Part shown: piece after piece, positions 28,280 to 39,100 of the stretch
Position numbering within the stretch: position 1 is the first letter of the stretch
How the letters are laid out: each line of letters opens with the position of its first letter
NCBI RefSeq assembly: GCF_000327385.1
Contig: NW_008709752.1
Span: forward strand, 1,409,069 to 1,473,068
From: Lottia gigantea
Lineage: Eukaryota; Mollusca; Gastropoda; Lottiidae
DNA: 64,000 nucleotides
Direction: 5' to 3'
Program-made: the position numbers and the translations under genes
Notes under the pieces: generated by a model
What the model saw: only the letters and a program-made list of their open reading frames with translations
Database searches by the model: none
What the model was told of the DNA's origin: nothing

Positions 28280-30125
28280 TATTCATCTAATCTACCAATG
28301 AATTTGAGAAAGATCGAGGATGTTAATATTGCAAAATACACTAAATATAATTGGGAATCTTTAAGACACGAATGGGAACCTTACGCTAAAAGAGATACTC
28401 TATATCTCGGAGCTTGTTTGATAAAATACAATCAGGCCATGAAAAAAACTGTCTTCCAAAACGTTTCCAATAATCTAACGGCTACTTCTTTATCTTTAAA
28501 GGGTTGGTATTATTTATATCATTACGATAAAGAAATGGTTGAAGAAGAATGGTATGAAAGTACTAGAATGGTTCCGAAACATACGGAAAAACAAAACGTA
28601 GAAAAAGTTTACTCGCATACTCATCCTTTTATAAGATATTTTATCAGACAAAGTATTAAAGGAGGAAGAGTTTCGGCAAATCGAAAATCATTTGAAACGG
28701 ATAAAATGAATGAGATCTGCACCATATTAAAAGAATACAATGAAAGTGACACTGAAGGAATAATAGATTTATTCAAAGAATACAGTGTTAACCCAAAAGA
28801 TAAAACGGAAGTTCACGCTTAACTCAAAGAACTGGACTATTCTAAACTGATGGCATTTGACGCTAATGGGTTGTACGCTTCTGCCATGACAGAAGGTGAA
28901 TATCCTAAAGCGGAAAGTGCAAGAGCGTTTCTACCAGAAGAAGAAAAAGAATTTGTAAAACTGTTCAATAAACAAAAATTCAGACCTAGAACTGCTATTT
29001 TAAAAGTTTGGTTTGAATATCCCAAAAAAATGCTCTTTCAACCCATACCAGCTAAAGATAAAATAACTTTTACGAATAGAATAGGTCAGAAGGAAACTGG
29101 CACTAAAATCAGGTTCAGAAATGGTTTCTGTCACGACGTTTTAACATCAGTTGATATTCAAGAAATAGTGAAATCCGGTGGTAAAATTATTAGAATATTA
29201 GATTGTATAGTATACGAAGGAAATTTTAAAACTCCACCATACAGAGATTATATTTTAATTTTGAAGGAATTAAGGAATAAATACAAAAAAGAAGGAGATA
29301 TGGTTGCTAGTAATTGCATGAAATTATTAGGTAATTCCTTATACGGTAAATCTATTCAGAAGGATATAAATACATCGAGACATCTATGGAGTGAAGCGAC
29401 TTTTAAAGCCAACTTCGATTCACACGTCAAAAGCTATGAAAAAGTAAATGATAGTCAATATATAGTTGAGATGAATGAAGAAGAAAAAGAGTTTGTTCCT
29501 CCAAAGGATTTTACTAGATTAACATCCACTCATTTAGGTGCATTTATATTATCTCACAGTAAAAAAAATAATAAACAATTTCATTCACGTCATAGATGGA
29601 TTTTATAAGCCGGAAATATACTATACAGATACTGATAGTTTTTACATTTCGTCTAGTAATTGGGATAAATTAAATGAAGCTGGGTTGGTGTCTGAAAACG
29701 AATATAGCAAAGGGAAGAATGATTACGGTGATGGTGGAATCATATTTGGTTTATATTTAGCGCCAAAAGTAAAATACAATATCATTCTAACTTCCGATGG
29801 TGTTTTAAAAGAAAAGAAACCGTTTAAGGGTTACTCTAACTATAAGATTAAGGTAGAAGACTACATTCAATTAGCTAGTGGACATGACGTAACGAATGAA
29901 TTTAAGAAACCTTGGGTAAAAAGTTTTACTGATGGAATAGTTATTCCTAATGAAACACAAAAGAAAGTTTTCAGAAGTTATCTGAATCTCGTTAAGAGAA
30001 AAGCACCAAACAGTGTAGGAATTATGTATCCTTACAACAATAAAGATGAGATGTGTTTGGATGAAAACTATGAATTTGATGAATTCGTTTATCTAACTAT
30101 TCAAGAAGAGAATGAAGAGTGTTAA
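28208..30125 (+). pseudogene. Polinton DNA polymerase B, remainder of exonuclease and polymerase domain (broken)
   Basis: Carries Exo III (YAKRDTLYLG), palm motif A (MAFDANGLYASAM), motif B (NCMKLLGNSLYGKSIQKD) and motif C (YYTDTDSFYI), all with the expected catalytic residues of protein-primed family B polymerases. The C-terminus ends NEEC. Its TAA overlaps the TAA of the converging minor capsid gene in a shared TTAA. About two breaks besides the upstream insertion. Confidence 0.9.
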
Positions 30126-30844
30126 TTTTTTTGTTTTAAATGAAGTTGAATAACAATTTCCTCGTTACCAAAATCTATAAATCTATTTTTACCATCTTTG
30201 ATTTCCAGATTTATATCTTTAATCATAAAGGAATTAAGTGGTAAATACGTCGTTTGAAATGGTTTCTCTATAATTCTATATCCAATAGGAACAGTGAATG
30301 TTGGAAGACTGTAAATAATCTGACGTTTGTATTTATTGAAAAATCCACCGTTTATTAAATTGCAATGTATATTTATCACATCGATATCATTCTCGATATT
30401 AGCTTTGTGTGGTGCTAAAGTGGATTGGGTGTATATTTTTTTATCAAAGCCTAGTAAAGTATTCAATGAATTTTCTACGTTGAAATCAACTTGACTATTA
30501 TTTCTTAATATCAATTTTATTTTGTTTAGATTCAAATTACCTTCGAATTCGATATTGTTTTTACCATTTGCACTTCCTCCATATTCAGATAGGTATTCGT
30601 TAATGGCTATGTATTCATAGCTTCCTGGTAGTAAACGTATGGTTTTGAATGTAGCTCCATTATCTGTTGATATTTTTATTTGATTATTTTTTTCGTTGAT
30701 ATTTCTAATGGAATTGTAAACAGAGAAATACTTTAATCCCAATTCATATTCTTGATTGCGATCGAGTTCGTACTCATAATCTGGAGACGATTTAATGTCT
30801 GATTTATTCGAGGTGATGACGAATAGTTGTTCTTTATTTGACAT
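30122..30844 (-). CDS. Polinton minor capsid protein (penton, single jelly-roll), 240 aa
   Basis: The ORF looks whole. It starts MSNKEQLFVITSNKSDIKSS and shows the Polinton/adintovirus penton-type opening LDRNQEYELGLKYFSVYNSI, the LLPGSYEYIAINEYL segment and NTLLGFDKKIY. The rest is beta-rich. It would form the five-fold vertices. Its ATG overlaps the end of the upstream minus-strand gene by 11 bases, suggesting coupled expression. Length is normal for the family. Confidence 0.8.
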   Translation of the reverse strand: MSNKEQLFVITSNKSDIKSSPDYEYELDRNQEYELGLKYFSVYNSIRNINEKNNQIKISTDNGATFKTIRLLPGSYEYIAINEYLSEYGGSANGKNNIEFEGNLNLNKIKLILRNNSQVDFNVENSLNTLLGFDKKIYTQSTLAPHKANIENDIDVINIHCNLINGGFFNKYKRQIIYSLPTFTVPIGYRIIEKPFQTTYLPLNSFMIKDINLEIKDGKNRFIDFGNEEIVIQLHLKQKN

Positions 30845-31679
30845 TTTTAATCACGCTTTTATAATCGTTTTTATCTATGATACCTTTCTCTAGGAGTCTT
30901 TTTAATATACAATTCACTTCATTAAATTGTCTGTGCGATCGATGTCCTTCTTTCATTGCCGCTAATATTAATCGTAATCTATTAAGCAATTCTTCGTTGT
31001 TGTCGGATAAAAACGTTATACCTTGTCCACCTTTTTCTCTAGCTATCAGGTCTTCGAATTCGTCTATTTCTTGTATGATTGGTGGATAATCATCTGCATA
31101 ATCATCTGATTCCTCTTCATCAGGAATAACTTTATTTAAATATGTTTCAACTGCTTTCAATCTTCTTGTTTCGGGTCCTGACTTTCTTATTGCATCTAGA
31201 AATTTGGAGTATGCTAGTAAATCCTTGTAATCGGCAGTGCCAATATACCCGCCATTCATTAAATCTATTAATCCTGTCGTTAATGTAAATATTAAGTTTT
31301 TTGTGTCGATTTTGAATATAGGGGAATTTGCCCTAAATTTTATTCTAAATCCATTAAACAATAACCCCTTATCATCAATGATTGGTGTAATACTCTTTGG
31401 TAAATCTGCTTTAGGGTTTGAAAAAAGACGATTTATATCATCTAATGTCCTAATTATGATTTCATCATCTTTAATGGGATATTCTATTTGATGAGGTTCT
31501 ATAGGAAGGATGAGTCTCTTTTTAATATCCTCTTGAGATTTTAATATGGGTTGAAATAGAGTCTGTAGATTATCCGTTAATCCGAGTTGTTGTAATCTGT
31601 TATTTTCAACTTGGGTCTTTATTTTATTCTTAGCTTTGATATATTCTCTATTTCTTTTTAAAATATTATTCCAATCCAT
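30834..31679 (-). CDS. Polinton conserved-position protein, 281 aa, unknown
   Basis: The ORF looks whole, starting MDWNNILKRNREYIKAKNKI. The N-terminus is helical and basic; a middle region reads GFRIKFRANSPIFKIDTKNL, then FTLTTGLIDLMNGGYIGTAD; an acidic stretch (PDEEESDDYADDYPPIIQEI) precedes a helical tail. The middle segment recurs in invertebrate proteins next to Polinton capsid genes, so a virion or assembly role is plausible, but I cannot name a fold. Confidence 0.55.
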   Translation of the reverse strand: MDWNNILKRNREYIKAKNKIKTQVENNRLQQLGLTDNLQTLFQPILKSQEDIKKRLILPIEPHQIEYPIKDDEIIIRTLDDINRLFSNPKADLPKSITPIIDDKGLLFNGFRIKFRANSPIFKIDTKNLIFTLTTGLIDLMNGGYIGTADYKDLLAYSKFLDAIRKSGPETRRLKAVETYLNKVIPDEEESDDYADDYPPIIQEIDEFEDLIAREKGGQGITFLSDNNEELLNRLRLILAAMKEGHRSHRQFNEVNCILKRLLEKGIIDKNDYKSVIKNVK

Positions 31680-31695
31680 TTTAAAAAAAATAAAA

Positions 31696-32388
31696 TTAAC
31701 ATATATCGTTCATAACTCTAAATACATATCCATGATCATCTGGATATCTCCATTGAGCTTTACAAACCTTTTTAAATGCATCTCAGTCCATTCCGTGATT
31801 TATCGATTGAACGATTTGAGATAAATCTTTGTCGTTTAATTCAAATAATAAAAAACAATTTGCATTTTTTCTAATGAACATAGAATCCATCCCGTAAAAA
31901 GATTGGGATTGGTATATGCAGTGACAGTTGTGATGTCTTCCTTTCGTGAAGAATTCTTGTTGAACGGCTTGATTTCTTTGCGCCACGCAGTCGTCAAACA
32001 ACATTAAGTTCTTTCGCTCGCTATCAATTTGAGACAAATCTAGATCATTAACATTTTTCGTAAGAAAAACTTTTATATCCGTTGGTTTCTTTCCTTCGAT
32101 GTAGTTATCTATGAAATCTTTCAATTCCACTTCTTCTTCGTTTTCTTTGTAATATTGAAATAGGTCTTGAACATCTCTCTTTGGTAGATATTCTAAAGTT
32201 TTGAGAAATTGATAATACGATTGCTCTGGTGTTGTTGTGTAGATATACACAGAATCGAAATCTAAAAGGTTTGGTGTTGTCAACATGTTAAAAGTGAGAT
32301 GAGTTTTCCCAGAACCGGAACTACCGCATATACACATGAGCATTGGGTTATTAGGAAATATTTCTGAATGATTAAATTTTTTACCCAT
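31696..32388 (-). pseudogene. Polinton FtsK/HerA-type packaging ATPase (broken near its end)
   Basis: Starts MGKKFNHSEIFPNNPMLMCI. Walker A is GSSGSGKTHL, and Walker B is KNLMLFDDCVAQRN, followed by a sensor-like region HHNCHCIYQSQSFYGMD. This is the short A32/FtsK-HerA ATPase of Polintons and adenovirus-like viruses that pumps DNA into capsids. About one break near the C-terminus. Twelve bases separate it from the upstream gene. Confidence 0.88.
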
Positions 32389-32399
32389 TTTTTATTATT

Positions 32400-33041
32400 T
32401 TAATTTGTTCCAAAAATCACTCCTTCTCCTTTATACTTCAAAAGATATATTCCTTCTCCAGTGCGTATATTTTTTAAAAATATTCCATTACCCTTATGTT
32501 TGAATTTGATTTCTCCTGTGTCAGTACTATCTACTAATTTATTTAATCCTTGTTTAACAGTTTTCTTGGTTTCTTCACTAAATCTTTTTCCAAATTCTTT
32601 CATTGTGCCTATCATTTCTCCCACTCCTGAACCTTTCTTTTCCGTTTTAGGTTTTTCAATCTCTGCTGCCAACTTTTCCATTTTTAAGTTATGTCTACGT
32701 TGTTCGGCTGCGTTCTTTTCGTTGGCAGCTTTTGTAGCAGCAGCTTCTGCAATAGCAGCTTTCTTTGCGTTGGCAGTTTTTATTCCACCAGCTGTAGCAC
32801 CAGCCACTGTAGCCGCCGCGGTAATACCAGCAAATATTAAAGGTAGGGAAAATATAAATCCACCTTCTTTTGCGTTCGCGTCAATTCTTTCTAAATCTAT
32901 ATCGTCTCTGACTTTACAATATTTGTATTTATCAATAAGTTTTTTAGTTATGCTGATTTTTTTACCATTATAAGTTATTGTAGTTGGTGAAGCTGTTTCT
33001 ATAGCTTCTATTATTTTCATAACTAAAGTTTCTGGTTTCAT
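32400..33041 (-). CDS. Polinton membrane/minor virion protein, 213 aa, unknown
   Basis: The ORF looks whole, starting MKPETLVMKIIEAIETASPT. Residues ~68-90 are a glycine/alanine-rich hydrophobic segment (FSLPLIFAGITAAATVAGAT). A long alanine/lysine/glutamate helix follows, then a basic GSGVGEMIGTMKEFGKRF and a repetitive GxGI(F/Y)L tail ending KGEGVIFGTN. This arrangement fits a membrane-lytic or core protein of an adenovirus-like particle (inference). It lies between capsid and ATPase genes. Confidence 0.55.
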   Translation of the reverse strand: MKPETLVMKIIEAIETASPTTITYNGKKISITKKLIDKYKYCKVRDDIDLERIDANAKEGGFIFSLPLIFAGITAAATVAGATAGGIKTANAKKAAIAEAAATKAANEKNAAEQRRHNLKMEKLAAEIEKPKTEKKGSGVGEMIGTMKEFGKRFSEETKKTVKQGLNKLVDSTDTGEIKFKHKGNGIFLKNIRTGEGIYLLKYKGEGVIFGTN

Positions 33042-33091
33042 TTTTAAAGGTGTATTTTTTACTCAATTCTTATCATTCTTCTCCTGCTATT

Positions 33092-34411
33092 TTAATTAAA
33101 TGTTGCTTCTTCTAAAAATAAACAATAACCTGTTACATCTCCTTGTGTTTTTTCAATATGAATATTTATGTTCACTCCTGTTTTGAAAAGATCTTCTTGG
33201 TGAGCGGATAGATCAAAACAGAAGATTGGATGATTAAGTGCAAAATCTACATATTCAAACTGAGGTAGATTTCCGAATAATTCACACATATTTTTATAGT
33301 TTCTATACAATTCATTATAATCCTTTGTGGTTGGATTAATTGTTAAAGGTTGGTTAGGATAATTATCGTTGTTTACTCTTACTTGAACTTTATGGATTAA
33401 AGGATCTTGAGTTTGGTTCATTGCCACTCTAAAGACATTATTGTTATTCGTTTGAGAATCTGGTAAGTTCTTGAAACCAACTATTAAATATCTTGCTGGT
33501 TTAATAGTGTTAGTGATTGGCCATGTAGTGGATTCTGCGGTTAAAGTCATGCTACCTACAGTGTTACGATGAAGAAAAGCTATTTCAATATCTTTAGTTA
33601 ACGAGTTGAATATTTTCGTTTCTACTTCAATTGATGGTGTTATTACGGGTATGAAAAGTTGGAGATTCGTTATTTCTAATTTTGCATCTGAACCATTCTC
33701 TCCAAAGAATATCTTATCGTCGTTTATTTCTCTTTGTAGATGAATTTTATATGGTAAGCCTATAGAAACTTTTCTATGTTCCAACAGACCGAATAAAGGA
33801 TAAAATTTCCAATTTACATAATTACCCCACCTATTATTCTCAACAACATTATTATACTGAAGTACTCGTTTTTCGAATCCATGATTAACTGCTCGTCCTA
33901 CTCTTTCTATCGTGTTTCGAGCAACAACTCTCACTCTAGCTAAATCGGCATCATTTGCAAGATTTCTTACTGGTTCCTTTAAAATACTTCCATCACCAAC
34001 ATCGGGTATCCAGCCTGAAACTGAATCGAAATCTTTAGGATATAAAACTGTTTTCAACATTGTGTCGAATTCCCCAGGATGTTTGATTGTTTCTATCGGA
34101 TTTGAACCAGCTTCCAAAACCATCTCGCTAAAAAAAGATGGAAAGATATTGTTTTCTAAAGTTGTATTAGTTTGTGGTACTTGATTCTGAGTGGCGTCTT
34201 TGATTTTGAAATCGCATCTGAAATAAGCATCGGAAAGAAGCAACCAATTCGATAATGAATTTATTTCGAAGGTAATTCTACCACCATCATTCAATTGGGA
34301 TTTAGAACCAACGGTGGGAGAGATGATAATATAATCCTCTTTTTTCTTGTTAAATGAATAACGAATTGGATCGTATAATCTAAAGATTGGATCTAGTATT
34401 TTATTCGCCAT
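33092..34411 (-). CDS. Polinton major capsid protein (double jelly-roll), 439 aa
   Basis: The ORF looks whole. It starts MANKILDPIFRLYDPIRYSF and contains SNWLLLSDAYFRCDFKI, FFSEMVLEAGSNPIETIKHP, then GEFDTMLKTVLYPKDFDSVS and GWIPDVGDG, a run characteristic of Polinton major capsid proteins. Beta-rich throughout, ending QGDVTGYCLFLEEATFN. It would build hexagonal capsomers. It is the first gene from the right terminal repeat, with a TTTTTAA-type leader before the ATG. Confidence 0.9.
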   Translation of the reverse strand: MANKILDPIFRLYDPIRYSFNKKKEDYIIISPTVGSKSQLNDGGRITFEINSLSNWLLLSDAYFRCDFKIKDATQNQVPQTNTTLENNIFPSFFSEMVLEAGSNPIETIKHPGEFDTMLKTVLYPKDFDSVSGWIPDVGDGSILKEPVRNLANDADLARVRVVARNTIERVGRAVNHGFEKRVLQYNNVVENNRWGNYVNWKFYPLFGLLEHRKVSIGLPYKIHLQREINDDKIFFGENGSDAKLEITNLQLFIPVITPSIEVETKIFNSLTKDIEIAFLHRNTVGSMTLTAESTTWPITNTIKPARYLIVGFKNLPDSQTNNNNVFRVAMNQTQDPLIHKVQVRVNNDNYPNQPLTINPTTKDYNELYRNYKNMCELFGNLPQFEYVDFALNHPIFCFDLSAHQEDLFKTGVNINIHIEKTQGDVTGYCLFLEEATFN

Positions 34412-34425
34412 TTTTAAGGTTTAAA

Positions 34426-34693
34426 ATTTGCTTTTTTTGATGGAATGTAGGAAATTGATTGAAGGTGTTTTTGGTGTATGAAATTTAGGGCTGTAAGAAT
34501 TTATGAAATGTAGGGAATTTAGGTGTAAGAATTTATGAAATGTAGGGAATTTTGCTGTAAGAATTTATGAAATGTAGGATGTTTAGGTCTTTATGTTATG
34601 GGAGCTTTCAATTAGGGGCGCATTTTCCCCATGAAATGAAATGGAATGGGGAATCCCCTTTTATGCGACCTAATTGAAAGCTCATATACTACT
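34426..34693 (-). repeat. Polinton right terminal inverted repeat (268 bp)
   Basis: Reverse complement of 19,227-19,494 with two mismatches, including the same internal hairpin and ~25-bp tandem units. It ends ...CATATACTACT directly before ATTATT. Confidence 0.95.
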
Positions 34694-34699
34694 ATTATT
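34694..34699. repeat. Polinton target-site duplication, right copy (ATTATT)
   Basis: Identical to 19,221-19,226. Confidence 0.9.
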
Positions 34700-35260
34700 G
34701 ACATTTTTGGCCAGGGGCATAACTCTCAAATTATACATTTGTTCAAAATGGAACTTTGCATACAATTACTTCATCTGTTGAACCACGTTGTCTTAGAAGT
34801 TCGATTGTTTCAGCTTTATAGTTCAAAAAAGGAACATGTTTTAAAAATTCAAAATTTTCAATTTTTGACCTTGACCTTTTTTGACCTTGACTTTTGTAGG
34901 AGCAAAGGTCATTCACGTTGGCTATCTATTTACACTTTCATATTTGCTGTCCTATTTCAACTTCCGGTTTTATAGCCGTATATATATTTAAAAACATTGA
35001 TGACTTGTATCTCGTAACCTTGACTTTTGTTGACCGTCTCCTTTTCAATGTCAAATGTCATTGACCTTGGCTATCTTCTGATACTTTCATTTGTGAGGTA
35101 AGTCTACTTCCGGTATAACAATCTTCCAAAGAATTAATCCTTCTCAACTTTAGACTGTTCTTGCACGTGATGTAATTATCGTAGAAGGTAGATTTTTTCA
35201 GAGTCTTTTGCAATTTGCTACATTTGCAAAGTCCCACTCTGTGCAACGTGTGGCTCTAGT
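34700..35260. repeat. Continuation of the dispersed 'TGACCTTGACC' repeat, right of the Polinton
   Basis: Carries the same landmarks, in the same order and orientation, as the unit starting at ~18,903: GGGGCATAACT, ACATTTGTTCAAAATGGAAC, TCAGCTTTATAGTTCAAAAA, then repeated TGACCTT phrases. The Polinton therefore sits inside, not beside, this repeat. Confidence 0.7.
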
Positions 35261-35591
35261 ATTTTGTTTGTTTTTAATACCACCATGTGGTGTATTACCC
35301 GTGATATTGTTTTAAGTGTTTTTTGTAGTCATTAAATGACTTTTCCTGTGATATGGTTTTTATCGTCTTGTTTTGTTCTGTGATATTGTTTTTTGTTATA
35401 TATTGTTTATTGTTTTAGTTTTGTTTTCTATGACATGATGTTTACATCGTATTCTGGAGCTATATAGCCCGTTTGGTGCTGATGCTCCTTAATGCATTTC
35501 ATTTCATTTCAAAACATACACAAGGCCAATAAAGAAATTCTTGCTTACACTCAAAGAGGATTTTTAAACTTCAAGGTTATTTTGATTCAAG

Positions 35592-35665
35592 CAATTTAGT
35601 GTCGCTCTTGTCTTGGCCATACTCGCTTAACCAATTGTAATTTGCTCCAGCGAGAGCTACAGTTC
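35592..35665 (+). mobile_element. Short relic of the same LINE tail
   Basis: TGTCGCTCTTGTCTTGGCCA followed by TACTCGCTTAACCAATTGTA matches the conserved LINE tail at ~17,633-17,690 and ~14,540-14,590. Third copy of the family in the window; only ~70 bases are recognisable. The flanks at 35,265-35,590 and 35,666-35,987 hold nothing else I can name. Confidence 0.55.
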
Positions 35666-35987
35666 GGCTACTGAAGACGGACAATGCCATCTTTGGAAAC
35701 ATAAGCCTACTCGTACATATCACATCCAAAGGACTAGACTATACGGTTTTACCATGCCAGTACCTCCAATTGCATCAATAACACATTGAACTATCTCGAT
35801 ATGTGGAGTATGATTTTATATCCATTCATTGTTTATCGTTGAAATCATTTTTAGAAGTACATGTACTGCAAGAAGTAAACCAAAACGGCTCTCAAAAATA
35901 ACTAAAATAAAAATTTTTATATAAAAATACCCTTTAACAAAGACATTACAGTAACATCAGTTGGCATCCATGATAAAAATTTAAATC

Positions 35988-36160
35988 TCATTTTTTATTA
36001 AATATATTTGGCAAAGGCTTCTTCACTTTATATTTTCTCACAAAAGCAGCTACATCAAATTTTCTCTTACATCCTTGATAATTCATGTATCTTATTTTAC
36101 CAAATATAGGTCTTTCTTTCCAACCTTGATCATGTATTCCACATATAGACCACATACAAC
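35988..36160 (-). CDS. phr: Photolyase last exon; its acceptor seeds the 39-bp minisatellite
   Basis: Reads [20 protein letters not shown], then [20 protein letters not shown] and a basic tail ending NIFNKK at TGA. The acceptor TTTGTAG immediately precedes it, and acceptor plus first ~14 exon bases (GTTGTATGTGGTCT) are the start of each unit of the array that fills the intron. Confidence 0.9.
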
Positions 36161-39100
36161 CTACAAATACATACATATATTATATAGACCACATACAAAT
36201 AGATAAATATATGATATAGACTACATACAACCTACAAATAGATAAATTTATTATATAGACCACATACAACCTACAAATAGATACATATATTATATAGATC
36301 ACATACTACCTACAAATACATACATATATTATATAAACCACATACAAATAGATAAATATATGATATAGACTACATACAACCTACAAATAGATATATTATA
36401 TAGACCACATATCAACCTACAAATAGATAGATATATTATATAGACCACATACAATCTACAAATAGATAAATATATTATGTAGACCACATACAACCTACAA
36501 ATAGATAAATATATTATATAGACCACATACTACCTACAAATACATACATATATTATATAAACCACATACAAATAGATAGATATATTACATAGACCACATA
36601 CAATCTACAAATAGATAAATATATAATATAGACCACATACAACCTACAAATAGATAAATATATTATATAAACCACATACAACCTTCAAATAGATAAATAT
36701 ATTATATAGACTACATACAACCTACAAATAGATAAATATATTATATAGACTACATACAATCTTCAAATAGATAAATATATTATATAGACTACATACAACC
36801 TTCAAATAGATAAATATATTATATAGACTACATACAACCTACAAATAGATAAATATATTATATAGACCACATACAACCTACAAATAGATAGATATATTAC
36901 ATAGACCACATACAATCTACAAATAGATAAATATATTATATAGACCACATACAACCTACAAATAGATAAATATATTATATAAACCACATACAACCTTCAA
37001 ATAGATAAATATATTATATAGACTACATACAACCTACAAATAGATAAATATATTATATAGACTACATACAATCTTCAAATAGATAAATATATTATATAGA
37101 CTACATACAACCTTCAAATAGATAAATATATTATATAGACTACATACAACCTACAAATAGATAAATATATTATATAGACTACATACAATCTTCAAATAGA
37201 TAAATATATTATATAGACTACATACAACCTACAAATAGATAAATATATTATATAGACTACATACAACCTACAAATAGATAAATATATTATATAGACTACA
37301 TACAATCTTCAAATAGATAGATATATTATATAGACTACATACAATCTTCAAATAGATAGATATATTATATAGACTACATACAACCTTCAAATAGATAAAT
37401 ATATTATATAGACTACATACAACCTACAAATAGATAAATATATTATATAGACTACATACAATCTTCAAATAGATAGATATATTATATAGACTACGTCATA
37501 CAATCTTCAAATAGATAGATATATTATATAGACTACATACAATCTTCAAATAGATAAATATATTATATAGACTACAAACAATCTTCAAATAGATAGATAT
37601 ATTATATAGACTACGTCATACAATCTTCAAATAGATAGATATATTATATAGACTACATACAATCTTCAAATAGATAGATATATTATATAGACTACATACA
37701 ATCTTCAAATAGATAGATATATTATATAGACTACATACAACCTACAAATAGATAAATATATTATATAGACTACATACAACCTACAAATAGATAAATATAT
37801 TATATAGACTACATACAACCTACAAATAGATAAATATATTATATAGACTACATACAATCTTCAAATAGAATAGATCATATAGACTATACATATTACGTAT
37901 CAAATTTTAGCAATATAAATATCAAAATTACATTAGCTCTTTGAAATGTTTGCCAATAGTATAGTGTTACGAGCTTCATATACATCCATTCCTAAAGGGG
38001 CTCTCACTCCGTAGCGATCACAGTTGTGAGTTTCTTACTAGTATTTAAGTCTACTTACCAACATAACCATTAGGGTCTCGACCATCCATAGAATATTTAT
38101 CATTCAAATATATACTGTCTTTTAACGCTACTTCTGGATTCTCTGTCCATTCTAATATCTTCTTAGCCCAATACATCCTTAGAAACCCGTGCATTTTACC
38201 TTCTGTTACTAGCTGGTACTAAAATAAACATATATCAGATTCATTATATTCAAATTCAGTGACTTTATATCAAAATACCAAGATATTACAACTACTAAAG
38301 CAAAATTGTCATCAATTTTAACACAAACCCATTGGTTGAAATTAGGTAACTTGAGTTATCTAAAAAAAAAAAAAGACTGATAATTGACTTCAGTTTGAAA
38401 TGAAAACATCAAGGGGGCATTTCTGGGTGGTACTTGTAATTGTGAATTTTAACAAACAGAACATAGTTTGATCTTCAGAAAACCAGCTAATATTTAATTC
38501 AACTAAACAGTTTAAAGATGGGTTTCCTTATTTTTTTAGTGTCAAATTAAGTAAACTTCTTCTTTAATTGGTGTTTCTAGTGATAATGAATTATCATGTA
38601 TTCTTAATCATATCATTATGTTCTGATTGCATATAATTAAAAGTTTTAACCAGTCATAAAATGTCCATGTATGTACAGTCTAGATAAACAAAAGACTTTT
38701 TGACCTTTCTTGATCGGTCACTCATTGGAATTCTGCTGGTAATTCTCTTCTAATGTAGCTAATTATGAATTAGTTATGGGCATGTCAGAAAAACTGGTAT
38801 TTTTCCAAGTATTAAGAACACCTCTACTTTCTATTCATATAAGTATTAGCATTTTCATTTTCATAAATGAATATAAGGGAACCCATCTTTAAAGAGTAGA
38901 ATTATGGACCACAGACTACTTGTTTTCCTTCAGACAAATAAGAAAGAAAGAAAAGAAAAGAAACAACCATCCTTTAAAAGGATTATAACTTATGTTCACA
39001 ATGGATCCTTTTTACCAGTTGATCCTTCGCCAAACCTCTTGGCATTTATCTTTCCAAGCTTATCTGTAGAATATTCAGACCCATTAACAACTGGTTTGAG

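Larger units (their letters stand above)
19227..34693 (+). mobile_element. Polinton (Maverick), nearly complete, young but broken
   Basis: The element is 15,467 bp including a ~2.9-kb retroelement inserted in its polymerase gene; without that it is about 12.5 kb. Ends are AGTAG...CTACT with 268-bp inverted repeats differing at two positions, and the target duplication is perfect, so insertion is recent. Gene order: small basic protein, PLA2-like, integrase, protease, fibre-like, membrane protein, DNA polymerase B on plus; minor capsid, unknown, packaging ATPase, membrane/virion protein and major capsid on minus. Both gene blocks converge at 30,122-30,125. About four to six genes or segments are broken, counting the insertion, so it is a fossil that once had both transposon and virus-like parts. 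Confidence 0.97.

Noticed and set aside
30877-34184. Plus-strand ORFs of 60-170 aa under the capsid block
   Set aside because: Antisense to well-supported Polinton genes with family motifs; hydrophobic composition is a by-product.
36329-36993. Open frames with repeated [13 protein letters not shown] peptides on the minus strand
   Set aside because: They are the 39-bp minisatellite read in a frame without stops; the unit is 13 codons, so long ORFs arise automatically.
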